Source of the DNA: Actinophytocola sp035634895
Lineage (GTDB): Bacteria > Actinomycetota > Actinomycetes > Mycobacteriales > Pseudonocardiaceae
NCBI RefSeq assembly: GCF_035634895.1
Contig: NZ_DASQCC010000282.1
Location: 47,073 to 111,072 of the forward strand
Length of the DNA stretch: 64,000 nucleotides
Direction of reading: 5' to 3'
The position numbers were made by a program, and so were the translations under genes. Below are positions 25,671-33,597 of the stretch, piece by piece (position 1 is the stretch's first letter; each line of letters begins with the position of its first letter). The notes below the pieces were generated by a model. The model had not been told where the DNA came from, ran no database searches, and saw only the letters and a list, made by a program, of their open reading frames with translations.

Positions 25671-27251
25671 ATGGCTGGGCATTCTGTCAATTCCGCGCTG
25701 ACGCGCGGGCGTAGCCGACCGCATCGCTGGCTGACCAGCGTGCCGACGCCGGCCGCCGAATTCGAGGACACCGTGGCGGGCACGACCTCCGCGCAGGCGC
25801 GGGATCTGCTCGTCCAGTTCGACACCTGCGCGGGGCGGTTACGCGAGGCTCGGCGCGCGGTGGAGGAGCACGCGAAGTACTGCGTGCGCAACCGGTTGCC
25901 GCTGGACCAGCAGTTGATCAGCAGGCTGCTGGACGCCGTGCGACACGGTGAGGTGCGGCTCATGCAGGAACGCCGCGTGCTCGCCGGGTACGGCGAGGCC
26001 GACCCGCCGGAACGGTTGTCGGCCGGTGAGACCGTACTGCGGTTCGGCTGGGCGACCCACTCCTACGTGCGTGGCGCGCTGGAATGGTGCGCGCCGTCGA
26101 CCGGGCAGTCCCGCGCGGTCCAGTTCTTCGACGTGGCGACGCAGTACTCACCGGAGATCAACTACGCCCGGTTCGAGTCCAACGCCGTCGAGGACCTCGA
26201 ACGGCACATCGCCGACGTGCTCGCCACGCCACGCACCCACCTGGTCAGCGCGACCTCGTCCGGCGTCGCCGCGTACACGCTGATCGAGGCGGTGCTGCTG
26301 CGCCACCGGCTGCGCCCCGGCGACACCGTGCTGATCGCGCCGACCGTCCACTTCGAGGCGGTCGAGCAGCTGACCGCGCTGCGGTACTTCCGCGTCATGC
26401 GGGCCACCGGCCACCGGGTCGAGGACCTGCTCGCCGCGGTGCGGCGGCACCGGCCGCGGTGCGTCTTCGTCGACCCGCTGGCCAACAACGCCCGGCAGCG
26501 GATGATCGACGTGCCCGAGCTGGTCCGGCGGCTGCCGGAGGTCATCGCCGAGCAGACCACCGTCGTCATCGACGGCACCATGCTGTCCTGCGGCCCGCCA
26601 CCGGCGCCCGCCGACAGCGGGGTCGAGGTGATCTACTACGAGAGCGGGTCGAAGCACCTGCAACTCGGCCTCGACCGGACGATGGCGGGGTTCGTCGTGC
26701 ACCCGACCGGCGCGCACGAGCAGTTCGTCCAGCAGCGCCGCAGGACCGGGTCGATCCTCGACCCGCGCTCGGCGGACGAGTTCCCGCGCTACCCCAGTGA
26801 CACCCACCGTGCCAGGATGGCGCGGATCGGCGCGAACGCCCTGCGCACGGCCACGTTGCTGCACAACGATCCTCGGGTCCGCGAGGTCGGGCGCGTGTGC
26901 CATCCGGGGCTGCCGAACCATCCGGACCAGGCGATCGCGGAGGCCCTGCCGTACCAGGAGGGATGCCTGACCTTCCTGTTCCACCAACCGGAGCGCAACG
27001 GCCGGGAGGAGCTGGCCGCGCTGTTCGAGCGGATCCTGGCCAACGCGCGGCGGTTGGGCGTGCAGCTGGCGACGGGAGCGAGCTTCGGCTTCTCGGTGCC
27101 GCGGCTGCGTGCGGCGGAGGACACCAGGGCCGGCGGCGAGTCGCCGTTCCTGCGGCTGTCCGCCGGGGACCGCTCGGACCAGGTCGACCTGCTCGCCGAC
27201 GCCGTCGCGGAGGCCATCTGCGACCCGATCGCCCGCGAGCTGGCCGGCTGA
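25671..27251 (+). CDS. PLP-dependent enzyme with N-terminal extension
   Basis: 526 aa from an ATG with AAGGAGAG upstream. Residues 1-140 form a helical extension not usual for the family. The rest is a fold-type I PLP enzyme: SATSSGVAAYTLIEAVLL phosphate-binding region, VVIDGTMLSCGPPP aspartate region, and YYESGSKHLQLGLDRTMAG with the likely Schiff-base Lys near residue 328. This resembles the Cys/Met-metabolism (cystathionine gamma-synthase) or class V group, but is distant. Reaction unknown: elimination, replacement or transamination of an amino acid are options. Divergent from the FAD operon, likely in the same pathway. Confidence 0.78.
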   Translation: MAGHSVNSALTRGRSRPHRWLTSVPTPAAEFEDTVAGTTSAQARDLLVQFDTCAGRLREARRAVEEHAKYCVRNRLPLDQQLISRLLDAVRHGEVRLMQERRVLAGYGEADPPERLSAGETVLRFGWATHSYVRGALEWCAPSTGQSRAVQFFDVATQYSPEINYARFESNAVEDLERHIADVLATPRTHLVSATSSGVAAYTLIEAVLLRHRLRPGDTVLIAPTVHFEAVEQLTALRYFRVMRATGHRVEDLLAAVRRHRPRCVFVDPLANNARQRMIDVPELVRRLPEVIAEQTTVVIDGTMLSCGPPPAPADSGVEVIYYESGSKHLQLGLDRTMAGFVVHPTGAHEQFVQQRRRTGSILDPRSADEFPRYPSDTHRARMARIGANALRTATLLHNDPRVREVGRVCHPGLPNHPDQAIAEALPYQEGCLTFLFHQPERNGREELAALFERILANARRLGVQLATGASFGFSVPRLRAAEDTRAGGESPFLRLSAGDRSDQVDLLADAVAEAICDPIARELAG

Positions 27252-27295
27252 CCGGCACCCCGTCCGCCGCGAAGGCGGCGCGGGAGCCGGTCCGG
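27250..27295. terminator. weak hairpin after the PLP gene
   Basis: A CCGCC-GCGAA-GGCGG hairpin with a possible outer GACCGG/CCGGTC pairing lies between the convergent PLP gene and the small gene at 27296. GC-rich and without a T tract; a plausible but weak bidirectional terminator. Confidence 0.35.
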
Positions 27296-27601
27296 TCAGG
27301 CCGCGTTCTGCCGCAGGGCGCCGCGGGCCGGGCCGATGTAGTCGATGCCGAAGACGCCGTCGTCGATGCGGATGCCGATGACGAGGTCGTCGTGCACGTA
27401 CACGCTGAACTCCTGCGGGTCCAGGTAGGAGTCGATCGTCCGGTACCGGCGGAAGACCGAGCCGTCCTGGACCGCGAACAGCACCCGGTACACCGCGTTG
27501 CGGGTGGCCTGGGAGGCCGATCGCGACCAGATGTCCAACACGTCCAGCCCTCGCTGCAACCGGAACCGCGTGTCCCAGCTCTCCGAGGTGTGCTCGTACA
27601 T
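27296..27601 (-). CDS. small protein of unknown function
   Basis: 101 aa from an ATG six bases after GGTGAG (a TTG two codons upstream is the alternative). Compact alpha/beta sequence: DTRFRLQRGLDVLDIWSRSA, NAVYRVLFAVQDGSVFRRYR, then EFSVYVHDDLVIGIRIDD. I recall similar short proteins in Pseudonocardiaceae (possibly the DUF6235 group, from memory, unverified); they have no known function. It lies 18 bp downstream of the carotenoid-oxygenase-like gene and is probably co-transcribed with it. Confidence 0.65.
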   Translation of the reverse strand: MYEHTSESWDTRFRLQRGLDVLDIWSRSASQATRNAVYRVLFAVQDGSVFRRYRTIDSYLDPQEFSVYVHDDLVIGIRIDDGVFGIDYIGPARGALRQNAA

Positions 27602-27619
27602 TGTCAACTCACCGCTTTC

Positions 27620-28783
27620 CTAGCGACGCGTTCCGGCTATCCACGTGGCCCGGGTCGACACCGGCACACCGGCCGGCAGCGGAACCTCGGCCACCGGCGC
27701 GGCGGCCACGTCCGCCGCGTCCAGCACCAGCGCCGTGGCGCCGCGGTGGGCGACGTCCTCCACGAACGCCAGGAGCCAGTCGCCTTCCTCGCTGTGCACG
27801 GGCACGGGCTGTCCGGCTCGCCGGCCGGGGCCGAGCTCGTGCACGGCGGTGTGACCGGTCTTCAGGTCGTGCCTGGTGATCGTGCTGCCGGCGGCGCCGT
27901 ACACGAACCGGTGCGCGCGACCCACGGCCGAGGGGTCGGTCACCGCGACGCGGGCCTCGGCGGTCAGCGTGTGCGCCCACGCGGCGCCGGTCGGCAGGTC
28001 CAGGGTCCACCGCACCACCGGGGCCGGCCCGGGCTCGGGCAGCGCCCGGCCGGCGTTGCCGGCGTTTCCGTCGTGCCACAGCAGGTCGACGACCACCTGG
28101 TCGCCGTCGTCATAGGCGTTGACGGCGCGGAAGGTGTAGCCGGGGTCGATGTCGAACCACCGCGGCGCCGGCTCGTCGCCGGTGCGGGACAGCAGGCCGA
28201 TCCGTGCGGGCCGGTCCTGGTCCCACGCGTACGGCGAGCGCTCGCCGATCAGGGCGGCGGCCCGGTGGTAGGTGACCGGCGGGTCCACCAGCACGACGTA
28301 GCGCCTGGTGAGCGCGACGGTGTGCATCAGGGGCGCGTGGTCGAGCGCGAAGCGCCTGCGGGACCGGTAGAGGCCACCGTCGCCGACGACGAGGTGGTCG
28401 GCGTACGGGCGGTCGGCGAACGTCACGACCGTGTGCCAGTACGGGCCCTCCGGGTCGCGCACCGGCCACGCCGCGGCCGCGTGCTCCGTGCCGACCGCCG
28501 CCGGCAGGGCGGCGAGGCGAACCTCGTCGCCGAGCGTGGCGACCGGGCCGACGAACGGGCACGGGCGGCGCGTGCCGCCGGCCAGGTACCAGCTGACGCG
28601 CCCGTCACGGAACCGGATGCCGGAGACGGCGAGCGGCGCGGTCTCCGGGTGCCGGCGGGAGCAGAGCCCAGGGTGCGGGTACGCCTGGAGGAGCGTGCCG
28701 GCCAGCTCCTGCGGCACCTCGCCGCGGGCCGGCCACAGCTCCTGGGTCTCGGTCGACCGAAGTCGCTCGGCTGTCGTGCGCAT
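27620..28783 (-). CDS. carotenoid-cleavage-oxygenase homologue lacking iron ligands
   Basis: 387 aa, shorter than the usual 450-490. Family landmarks in order: GTLLQAYPHPGL (usual GTYLRNGPNP), DPEGPYWHTVVTF, APLMHTVALTRRYVVLVDPP (usual MVHDFALTERYVVF), TFRAVNAYDDGDQVVVD (usual FHPVNAYEEGD), GDWLLAFVED and VPVSTRATW (usual PFGFHGNW). By eye, only His154 of the four Fe(II) ligands remains: the TAHP histidine is Trp106, and the other two are Arg219 and Arg378. Probably not an oxygenase; perhaps an isomerase, binding protein or metal-free pseudoenzyme. Start ATG 28783. Divergent from a TetR gene that probably controls it. Confidence 0.78.
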   Translation of the reverse strand: MRTTAERLRSTETQELWPARGEVPQELAGTLLQAYPHPGLCSRRHPETAPLAVSGIRFRDGRVSWYLAGGTRRPCPFVGPVATLGDEVRLAALPAAVGTEHAAAAWPVRDPEGPYWHTVVTFADRPYADHLVVGDGGLYRSRRRFALDHAPLMHTVALTRRYVVLVDPPVTYHRAAALIGERSPYAWDQDRPARIGLLSRTGDEPAPRWFDIDPGYTFRAVNAYDDGDQVVVDLLWHDGNAGNAGRALPEPGPAPVVRWTLDLPTGAAWAHTLTAEARVAVTDPSAVGRAHRFVYGAAGSTITRHDLKTGHTAVHELGPGRRAGQPVPVHSEEGDWLLAFVEDVAHRGATALVLDAADVAAAPVAEVPLPAGVPVSTRATWIAGTRR

Positions 28784-28811
28784 CGCGGACACCACCTCGG
28801 CGCGTCTCGTA

Positions 28812-28851
28812 GCATAACGATGTTGTACTACTAACGATAGCGGCGTTATGC
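28812..28851. promoter_or_regulatory. TetR operator candidate in divergent promoter
   Basis: Inverted repeat GCATAACG (28812-28819) and CGTTATGC (28844-28851), 24 bp apart, in an AT-rich 80-bp gap between the carotenoid-oxygenase-like and TetR starts. A GTTGTACTACTAAC near-palindrome lies between the arms. Suitable for autoregulation and control of the divergent gene. Confidence 0.5.
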
Positions 28852-28863
28852 AACACTGTCAAG

Positions 28864-29559
28864 GTGAGCCCGCGACAGATCGACCCGAGAATTCGCCCGG
28901 CCCTCATCGAGATCGGCGCCCGCCTGCTGGCGGACGAGGGTCCCGAGGCGCTGTCCACCAGACGCCTCGCCGCCGAGGCCGGCACGTCGACCATGGCCGT
29001 CTACACGTACTTCGGTGGGATGAGCGGCCTGGTCCGCGAGATGGTGCACGAGGGGTTCGCCCGGCTGCACCAGCACCTGGCGCAGGTCGCCGAGACCGAC
29101 GACCCGGTCGCCGACATGGCGCTGCTCGGCCGCGCGTACCGGCAGAACGCGCTGGCCAACCCGCACCTGTACGCGGCGATGTTCGGCGGCTCGTCACTCG
29201 CCGGCTTCGAGCTGACCGAGGAGGACCGCCAGCACGGCAGGTACAACCTGAGCGGCGTCGTGGACTGCGCCCGCCGCTGCATCGAGGCCGGCAGGTTCCG
29301 GCCGTCGGACGAGCTGCTCGTGGCGCACCAGATGTGGATCACGGTGCACGGCCTGGTGGACCTGGAGCTGGGGAGCTACCTGATCGACCCGTGCGACGGC
29401 GACACCTGCCTCGAGGCACAGCTCGTCGGCCTCATGATCGGCGCGGGCGACGAGCCGGGTTCGGCGGTCCGGTCGGTGGAGCTGTCGGCGCGACGGTTCG
29501 ACGAGGAGATCAGGGAGACGTCGACGGAGGCCCGCAACGGCAAGGCCCACGCGACCTGA
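28864..29559 (+). CDS. TetR-family transcriptional regulator
   Basis: 231 aa from a GTG. An N-terminal TetR helix-turn-helix is clear (LIEIGARLLADEGPEALSTR, RLAAEAGTSTMAVYTYFGG). The C-terminal half looks like the WHG-type ligand domain (LGRAYRQNALANPHLYAAMF, HQMWITVHGLVDLELGSYL). No Shine-Dalgarno is seen within the AT-rich leader. Divergent from the carotenoid-oxygenase-like gene, which it likely represses along with itself through the GCATAACG repeat. It marks the right edge of region 2; the next gene converges on it with 16 bp between stops. Confidence 0.88.
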   Translation: MSPRQIDPRIRPALIEIGARLLADEGPEALSTRRLAAEAGTSTMAVYTYFGGMSGLVREMVHEGFARLHQHLAQVAETDDPVADMALLGRAYRQNALANPHLYAAMFGGSSLAGFELTEEDRQHGRYNLSGVVDCARRCIEAGRFRPSDELLVAHQMWITVHGLVDLELGSYLIDPCDGDTCLEAQLVGLMIGAGDEPGSAVRSVELSARRFDEEIRETSTEARNGKAHAT

Positions 29560-29575
29560 CCGGCCGGCGGCGGGC

Positions 29576-31168
29576 TCAGAGCGGGACGTTGCCGTGTTTG
29601 CGTTGCTCGGCGCGCTTGCGCTTGGTCCGCAGCATCCGCAGCCCCCTGGCGACGGCGATCCGGGTGTCCGCCGGCTCGATCACGTCGTCGACCAGACCGC
29701 GTTCCGCGGCGTAGTGGGGATGCATCAGCTGTTCGGTGTACTCCCCCACCAGCTCCGCGCGCAGCTCGTCCGGGCTCGACGACGCGGCCAGCTCCTTGCG
29801 GAACAACACGTTCACCGCGCCCTCGGCCCCCATCACCGCGATCTCGTTGGTGGGCCAGGCGAGCGAGAGGTCCGTCCCCACCGACCGCGAGTCCATCACG
29901 ATGTAGGCACCGCCGTAGGCCTTGCGCACGATCACCTGGATCCGCGGCACCGTGGCCTCGCAGTACGCGTACAGCAGCTTCGCGCCGTGCCGGATGACGC
30001 CGGCGTACTCCTGGCTCGTGCCCGGCAGGAAACCCGGCACGTCCACCAGCGTCACCAGCGGGATGCTGAAGGAGTCGCAGAACCGCACGAACCGCGCCGC
30101 CTTCTGGGACGCCTCGATGTCCAGCACACCCGCCAGCACCATCGGCTGGTTGCCCACCAGGCCGACCACCTCGCCGTCGATCCGGCCCAGCGCGCAGATG
30201 ACGTTGCCGGCCCAGCCCTCGTGCACCTCGAGGAAGTCCCCGTCGTCCACCAGCTCGGCGATCACCGAGCGCATGTCGTAGGGCTGGTTCGGCGACTCCG
30301 GCACGACCGTGGCCAGCGCGGGCCGCTCGTCCTCGGTGGCGCCGCACTCCGGCGCGGCCGGCGCGGGCTCCAGGTTGTTGGACGGCAGCAGCGACACGAG
30401 GTACCGGACGTCCGCCAGGCAGCTCTCCTCGTCGTCGTGCACGAAGCTCGCCACGCCCGACCGCCTGCCGTGCACGTCCGCGCCGCCGAGCTCGTCGTGG
30501 GTGACCCGCTCCCCCGTCACCGTCGCCACGACGTCGGGGCCGGTCAGGTACATCTGGGAGACGCCGCGCACCATGAACGTGAAGTCCGCCAGGGCGGGCG
30601 AGTACGCCGCTCCCCCGGCACACGGCCCGAGCACCACCGCGATCTGCGGGATCACCCCGGAGGCCGCGACATGCCTGGCGAAGATGCCGCCGTAGCCGTG
30701 GAGTGCGGTGACCCCCTCCTGGATGCGGGCGCCGCCGCTGTCGTTGAGCCCGATGAGCGGCGCGCCGGCGGCCAGCGCGAGGTCCATCACCTTGTGGATC
30801 TTCGCGGCGTGCGCGGCGCCGAGGGAGCCGCCGAAGATGGTGAAGTCCTGGGCGTAGACGAACACGCGCCGGCCCTCGATCGTGCCGGAGCCGGTCACCA
30901 CGCCGTCGGTGTGCGGGGCGTGCTCGCTCATCTTCATGCCGCGCGCCTGGTGGCGCCGGTAGATCTCGACCTCGGTGAACGACTCGTCGTCCAGCAGGAG
31001 CGCCAGGCGCTCCCGCGCGGTCCGCTTGCCGAGCGCGTGCTGCCGGGCGACCGCGTCGGGGTTCCCCGCGGTGATCCGCTCGCGCAGTCCCGGGCTGGGC
31101 TCGCGCACCAACCGCATCGACGGTTGCTCGGGCTGCGGCTCTGGCAGCGGTGACTCGGCGGTGCTCAT
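29576..31168 (-). CDS. acyl-CoA carboxylase carboxyltransferase (beta) subunit
   Basis: 530 aa, full length for the PccB/AccD type. Carboxyltransferase hallmarks: RERLALLLDDESFTEVEIY, FGGSLGAAHAAKIHKVMDLA, IGLNDSGGARIQEGVTALHG, the first oxyanion-hole region VLGPCAGGAAYSPALADF, and the C-terminal LVDVPGFLPGTSQE and RKAYGGAYIVMDSR. It moves CO2 from carboxybiotin to an acyl-CoA such as propionyl-CoA, giving methylmalonyl-CoA. No biotinylated alpha subunit lies nearby, so it must borrow one. Head of the SDR/PPOX/AccD operon's downstream end; could supply extender units or degrade odd-chain acids. Confidence 0.93.
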   Translation of the reverse strand: MSTAESPLPEPQPEQPSMRLVREPSPGLRERITAGNPDAVARQHALGKRTARERLALLLDDESFTEVEIYRRHQARGMKMSEHAPHTDGVVTGSGTIEGRRVFVYAQDFTIFGGSLGAAHAAKIHKVMDLALAAGAPLIGLNDSGGARIQEGVTALHGYGGIFARHVAASGVIPQIAVVLGPCAGGAAYSPALADFTFMVRGVSQMYLTGPDVVATVTGERVTHDELGGADVHGRRSGVASFVHDDEESCLADVRYLVSLLPSNNLEPAPAAPECGATEDERPALATVVPESPNQPYDMRSVIAELVDDGDFLEVHEGWAGNVICALGRIDGEVVGLVGNQPMVLAGVLDIEASQKAARFVRFCDSFSIPLVTLVDVPGFLPGTSQEYAGVIRHGAKLLYAYCEATVPRIQVIVRKAYGGAYIVMDSRSVGTDLSLAWPTNEIAVMGAEGAVNVLFRKELAASSSPDELRAELVGEYTEQLMHPHYAAERGLVDDVIEPADTRIAVARGLRMLRTKRKRAEQRKHGNVPL

Positions 31169-31182
31169 CGGTGACCAATCCT

Positions 31183-31932
31183 CTAGATGGCGGTCTCACC
31201 ACCGTCGGCGACCAGGTTGTGGCCGGTGATGAAGCCGCTGTCGTCGCTGGCCAGGAACAGCACGGCCGCCGCGACCTCCTCGGCGCGGCCGAGCCGGCCG
31301 AGTGGGATGCGGCTCGCCTGCTCCCGCTGGATCTCGGCCGCGGTGTCGCGGTCGCCGACCGCGATCTCGACCATCGGGGTGTCGATCGAGCCGGGGCTCA
31401 CCGAGTTCACCCTGATCCCGCGCGGCACCAGCTCCGCGGCCCAGCTCCTGGTGAACGAGCGCAGCGCGGCCTTGGTGGCCGCGTACGCGACCAGGACCGG
31501 GTTGCCCAGTGCCGCGGCGGTCGAGCCGATCACCACGATCGCGCCGCCGTCGCGGAGCAGGGAAAGACCTTTTTGGACAGTGAAGAACGTGCCGCGCACG
31601 TTGGTGTCGAAGGTCCGGTCGAAGTGCTCCGGCGTGGCCGCCGCGGACGTGGAGAGCCCGACGAAGGCCGCGTTGGGCACGATGACGTCGACCGCCCCCT
31701 TCTCCTCGCGGACCGTCGCCCACAACCGGTCGAGGTCGTCGAGGTCCGCGACGTCGGCCCGGACCGTGGTCACGGCACGGCCGATCTCCGCGGCCGCCTT
31801 GTCCAGCTCGACCTCGCGCCGGCCGGCGACGAACACGTGCGCGCCCTCGTCGACGAGTGCTTTCGCCGTCGCCAGGCCGATTCCGCTGCTGCCGCCGGTG
31901 ACGACGGCGACCTTCCCGTCGAGTTTGCCCAT
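31183..31932 (-). CDS. short-chain dehydrogenase/reductase
   Basis: 249 aa, classical SDR. Cofactor motif VAVVTGGSSGIGLATAKALV, DADVADLDDLDRL-type segment, NAAF (NNAG equivalent), catalytic Ser in VVIGSTAAALGNP and the YAATKAAL catalytic Tyr/Lys. The C-terminus ITGHNLVADGGETAI is usual. Oxidises or reduces an alcohol/ketone with NAD(P)H; substrate unknown. It lies between the PPOX and AccD genes, 12-14 bp from each, in a minus-strand operon. Confidence 0.92.
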   Translation of the reverse strand: MGKLDGKVAVVTGGSSGIGLATAKALVDEGAHVFVAGRREVELDKAAAEIGRAVTTVRADVADLDDLDRLWATVREEKGAVDVIVPNAAFVGLSTSAAATPEHFDRTFDTNVRGTFFTVQKGLSLLRDGGAIVVIGSTAAALGNPVLVAYAATKAALRSFTRSWAAELVPRGIRVNSVSPGSIDTPMVEIAVGDRDTAAEIQREQASRIPLGRLGRAEEVAAAVLFLASDDSGFITGHNLVADGGETAI

Positions 31933-31944
31933 CGGAACGTCCCG

Positions 31945-32490
31945 TCAGCTCTCGGAGTGCGCGGCCTTCTCGTGCTCCGCCGGGGGCGGGAAGCGCGTGA
32001 TGAAGTCGCACACGGTGAGATGCGTCGGTTCGATGGTGACCACGGCCATCTCGTCCGTGGCGGCACGCTTGACGCGCTCCCACTCCTTCAGCTCCGCCTC
32101 GTTGCCGACCAGCCGGCGGGACGCCTCGACGTGTTCCTGGGGCACCCCCGGCCGGACCTCGATGGTCGCCGTGCCGCGGCCCAGCATGATCAGCGGCGTG
32201 TAGCTGGCGACCGTCGGGCCGAGCCGCGCGGCGACCTTCGCCCGGATGCCGTCGTCGGCGACGTTGACCGTGAACGACACCTGGGGGTGCGCCTCGATCG
32301 CCTTCACCTTGTACGCGAAGGGCGGCGTGGCGAAGACGAACGCCTTGCCGTTCCAGATGTAGGAGACGGGCACCGTGCGCGGGTGGCCGTCGAGGCCGAC
32401 GTAGCCGAGCTGCAGTGGCAGCGGTGCCGCCAGCAGCGCCTGCACCACCGGATCCGTGTTCACCAGGTCTTGGATGTCCAGGTAGTCCAT
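31945..32490 (-). CDS. pyridoxamine-phosphate-oxidase-fold (PPOX/FDOR) protein
   Basis: 181 aa, starting MDYLDIQDLVNTDPVVQALL. Split-barrel fold cues: PLPLQLGYVGLDGHPRTVPV, YIWNGKAFVFATPPFAYKVK, VSFTVNVADDG and GRGTATIEVRPG. Actinobacterial members bind FMN, F420 or heme and act as reductases or cofactor-binding proteins. An ATG at 32550 would add 20 residues, but these lie in a Pro/Ser-rich stretch with no family match. First gene of the PPOX-SDR-AccD operon, divergent from the hydrolase at 32635 over 144 bp. Confidence 0.78.
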   Translation of the reverse strand: MDYLDIQDLVNTDPVVQALLAAPLPLQLGYVGLDGHPRTVPVSYIWNGKAFVFATPPFAYKVKAIEAHPQVSFTVNVADDGIRAKVAARLGPTVASYTPLIMLGRGTATIEVRPGVPQEHVEASRRLVGNEAELKEWERVKRAATDEMAVVTIEPTHLTVCDFITRFPPPAEHEKAAHSES

Positions 32491-32634
32491 TGATTCAGAA
32501 TCGCAGGCGGGTGGGGGCGGCGCTTCTCCGATAGTGCGGGTGGCGCGCATTTCGGAACATGTATGGAAAACCGGCCCGTGGCAGGGTAACGCACAATACC
32601 ACTCATCTCATCCCATCGAGGAGGAGAATTCGCG

Positions 32635-33537
32635 ATGACAGAACCGTTGGAAGGCACCGCGGTGTTCAACTCGTCGTTCCGGCACGGGACGGTCCCCGTC
32701 GACGGCGGGTACCTGCACTACGTCATGGGCGGCGCGGGCCCGGCACTGGTGATGCTGCACGGCTGGCCCGAGACCTGGTGGGAGTTCCGCAAGATCATGC
32801 CGGCGCTGGCCAGGAACCACACGGTGATCGCCTTCGACCTGCCCGGCCTCGGCGACTCGTCGATCCCGGCGGACGGGTACGACACGAAGACCACGGCCGC
32901 GCGGATGCACCAGGCGGTGAACCGGCTCGGCTTCGACCAGGTCCAGCTGCTGACCCACGACCAGGGCGCGGTGGTCGGCTACGTCTGGGCCAGGGACTAC
33001 CCCCAGGAGGTGGCGCGGCTGGCCGTGATCGACGCGCTGCTGAACGGGTTCGGCCTGGAAGGGTTGTACGACAAGGACTTCCACTTCCTGCTCAACATGG
33101 CGCCGTACCCGGTCCCCGAGCAGATCATCGACGACAACAACGTCGCGGTGTACCTGGGGAACGTGTTCCGGTTCGCACACCGTCCGGAAGAGATCGACAT
33201 CCAGCACTACGTGAACGCGTACATGGATCCCGCGCGCCGCAGTGCCGGGTACAACATCTACCGTGCGTGGGCGGAGAACGCCGAGGACATCGTGGCGAAC
33301 GCGGAGTCGAAGCGGCTGACCCAACCGGTGCTGGCCATCGGCGGGGAGTTCATGCTGGGGCCGGCTGTCGCCGAGTCGTTCAGGAACGTCGCCGAGGACG
33401 TGCGTGGGGTCGTCGCGCCGGCCGTCGGCCACTGGCCGCACGAGGAGGACCCCCAGTTCGTCATCGACTGCACCCGGTTCTTCTTCGGCCCGACCGGCCT
33501 CGCCGCGCCGTCGTCACCCACCCTGCGCGCCGCCTGA
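32635..33537 (+). CDS. alpha/beta hydrolase, epoxide-hydrolase-like
   Basis: 300 aa from an ATG with GGAGGAGAATTCGCG upstream. Oxyanion motif MLHGWPETWWEF and nucleophile elbow LLTHDQGAVVGY with Asp109 in place of Ser, as in soluble epoxide hydrolases and dehalogenases; the catalytic His is in APAVGHWPHEEDP. Likely opens an epoxide to a diol. Single gene, divergent from the PPOX operon and closed by a 12-bp hairpin terminator. One of four Asp-nucleophile hydrolases in this island. Confidence 0.87.
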   Translation: MTEPLEGTAVFNSSFRHGTVPVDGGYLHYVMGGAGPALVMLHGWPETWWEFRKIMPALARNHTVIAFDLPGLGDSSIPADGYDTKTTAARMHQAVNRLGFDQVQLLTHDQGAVVGYVWARDYPQEVARLAVIDALLNGFGLEGLYDKDFHFLLNMAPYPVPEQIIDDNNVAVYLGNVFRFAHRPEEIDIQHYVNAYMDPARRSAGYNIYRAWAENAEDIVANAESKRLTQPVLAIGGEFMLGPAVAESFRNVAEDVRGVVAPAVGHWPHEEDPQFVIDCTRFFFGPTGLAAPSSPTLRAA

Positions 33538-33548
33538 CGGTCAGCGAA

Positions 33549-33585
33549 ACGACCGCCCACTCCCTCGACGGGGGTGGGCGGTCGT
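33549..33585. terminator. bidirectional hairpin terminator
   Basis: Perfect 12-bp stem ACGACCGCCCAC (33549-33560) with GTGGGCGGTCGT (33574-33585) and a 13-nt loop, between the convergent hydrolase and flavin monooxygenase genes. Confidence 0.8.
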
Positions 33586-33597
33586 ACTACGCGCCAC

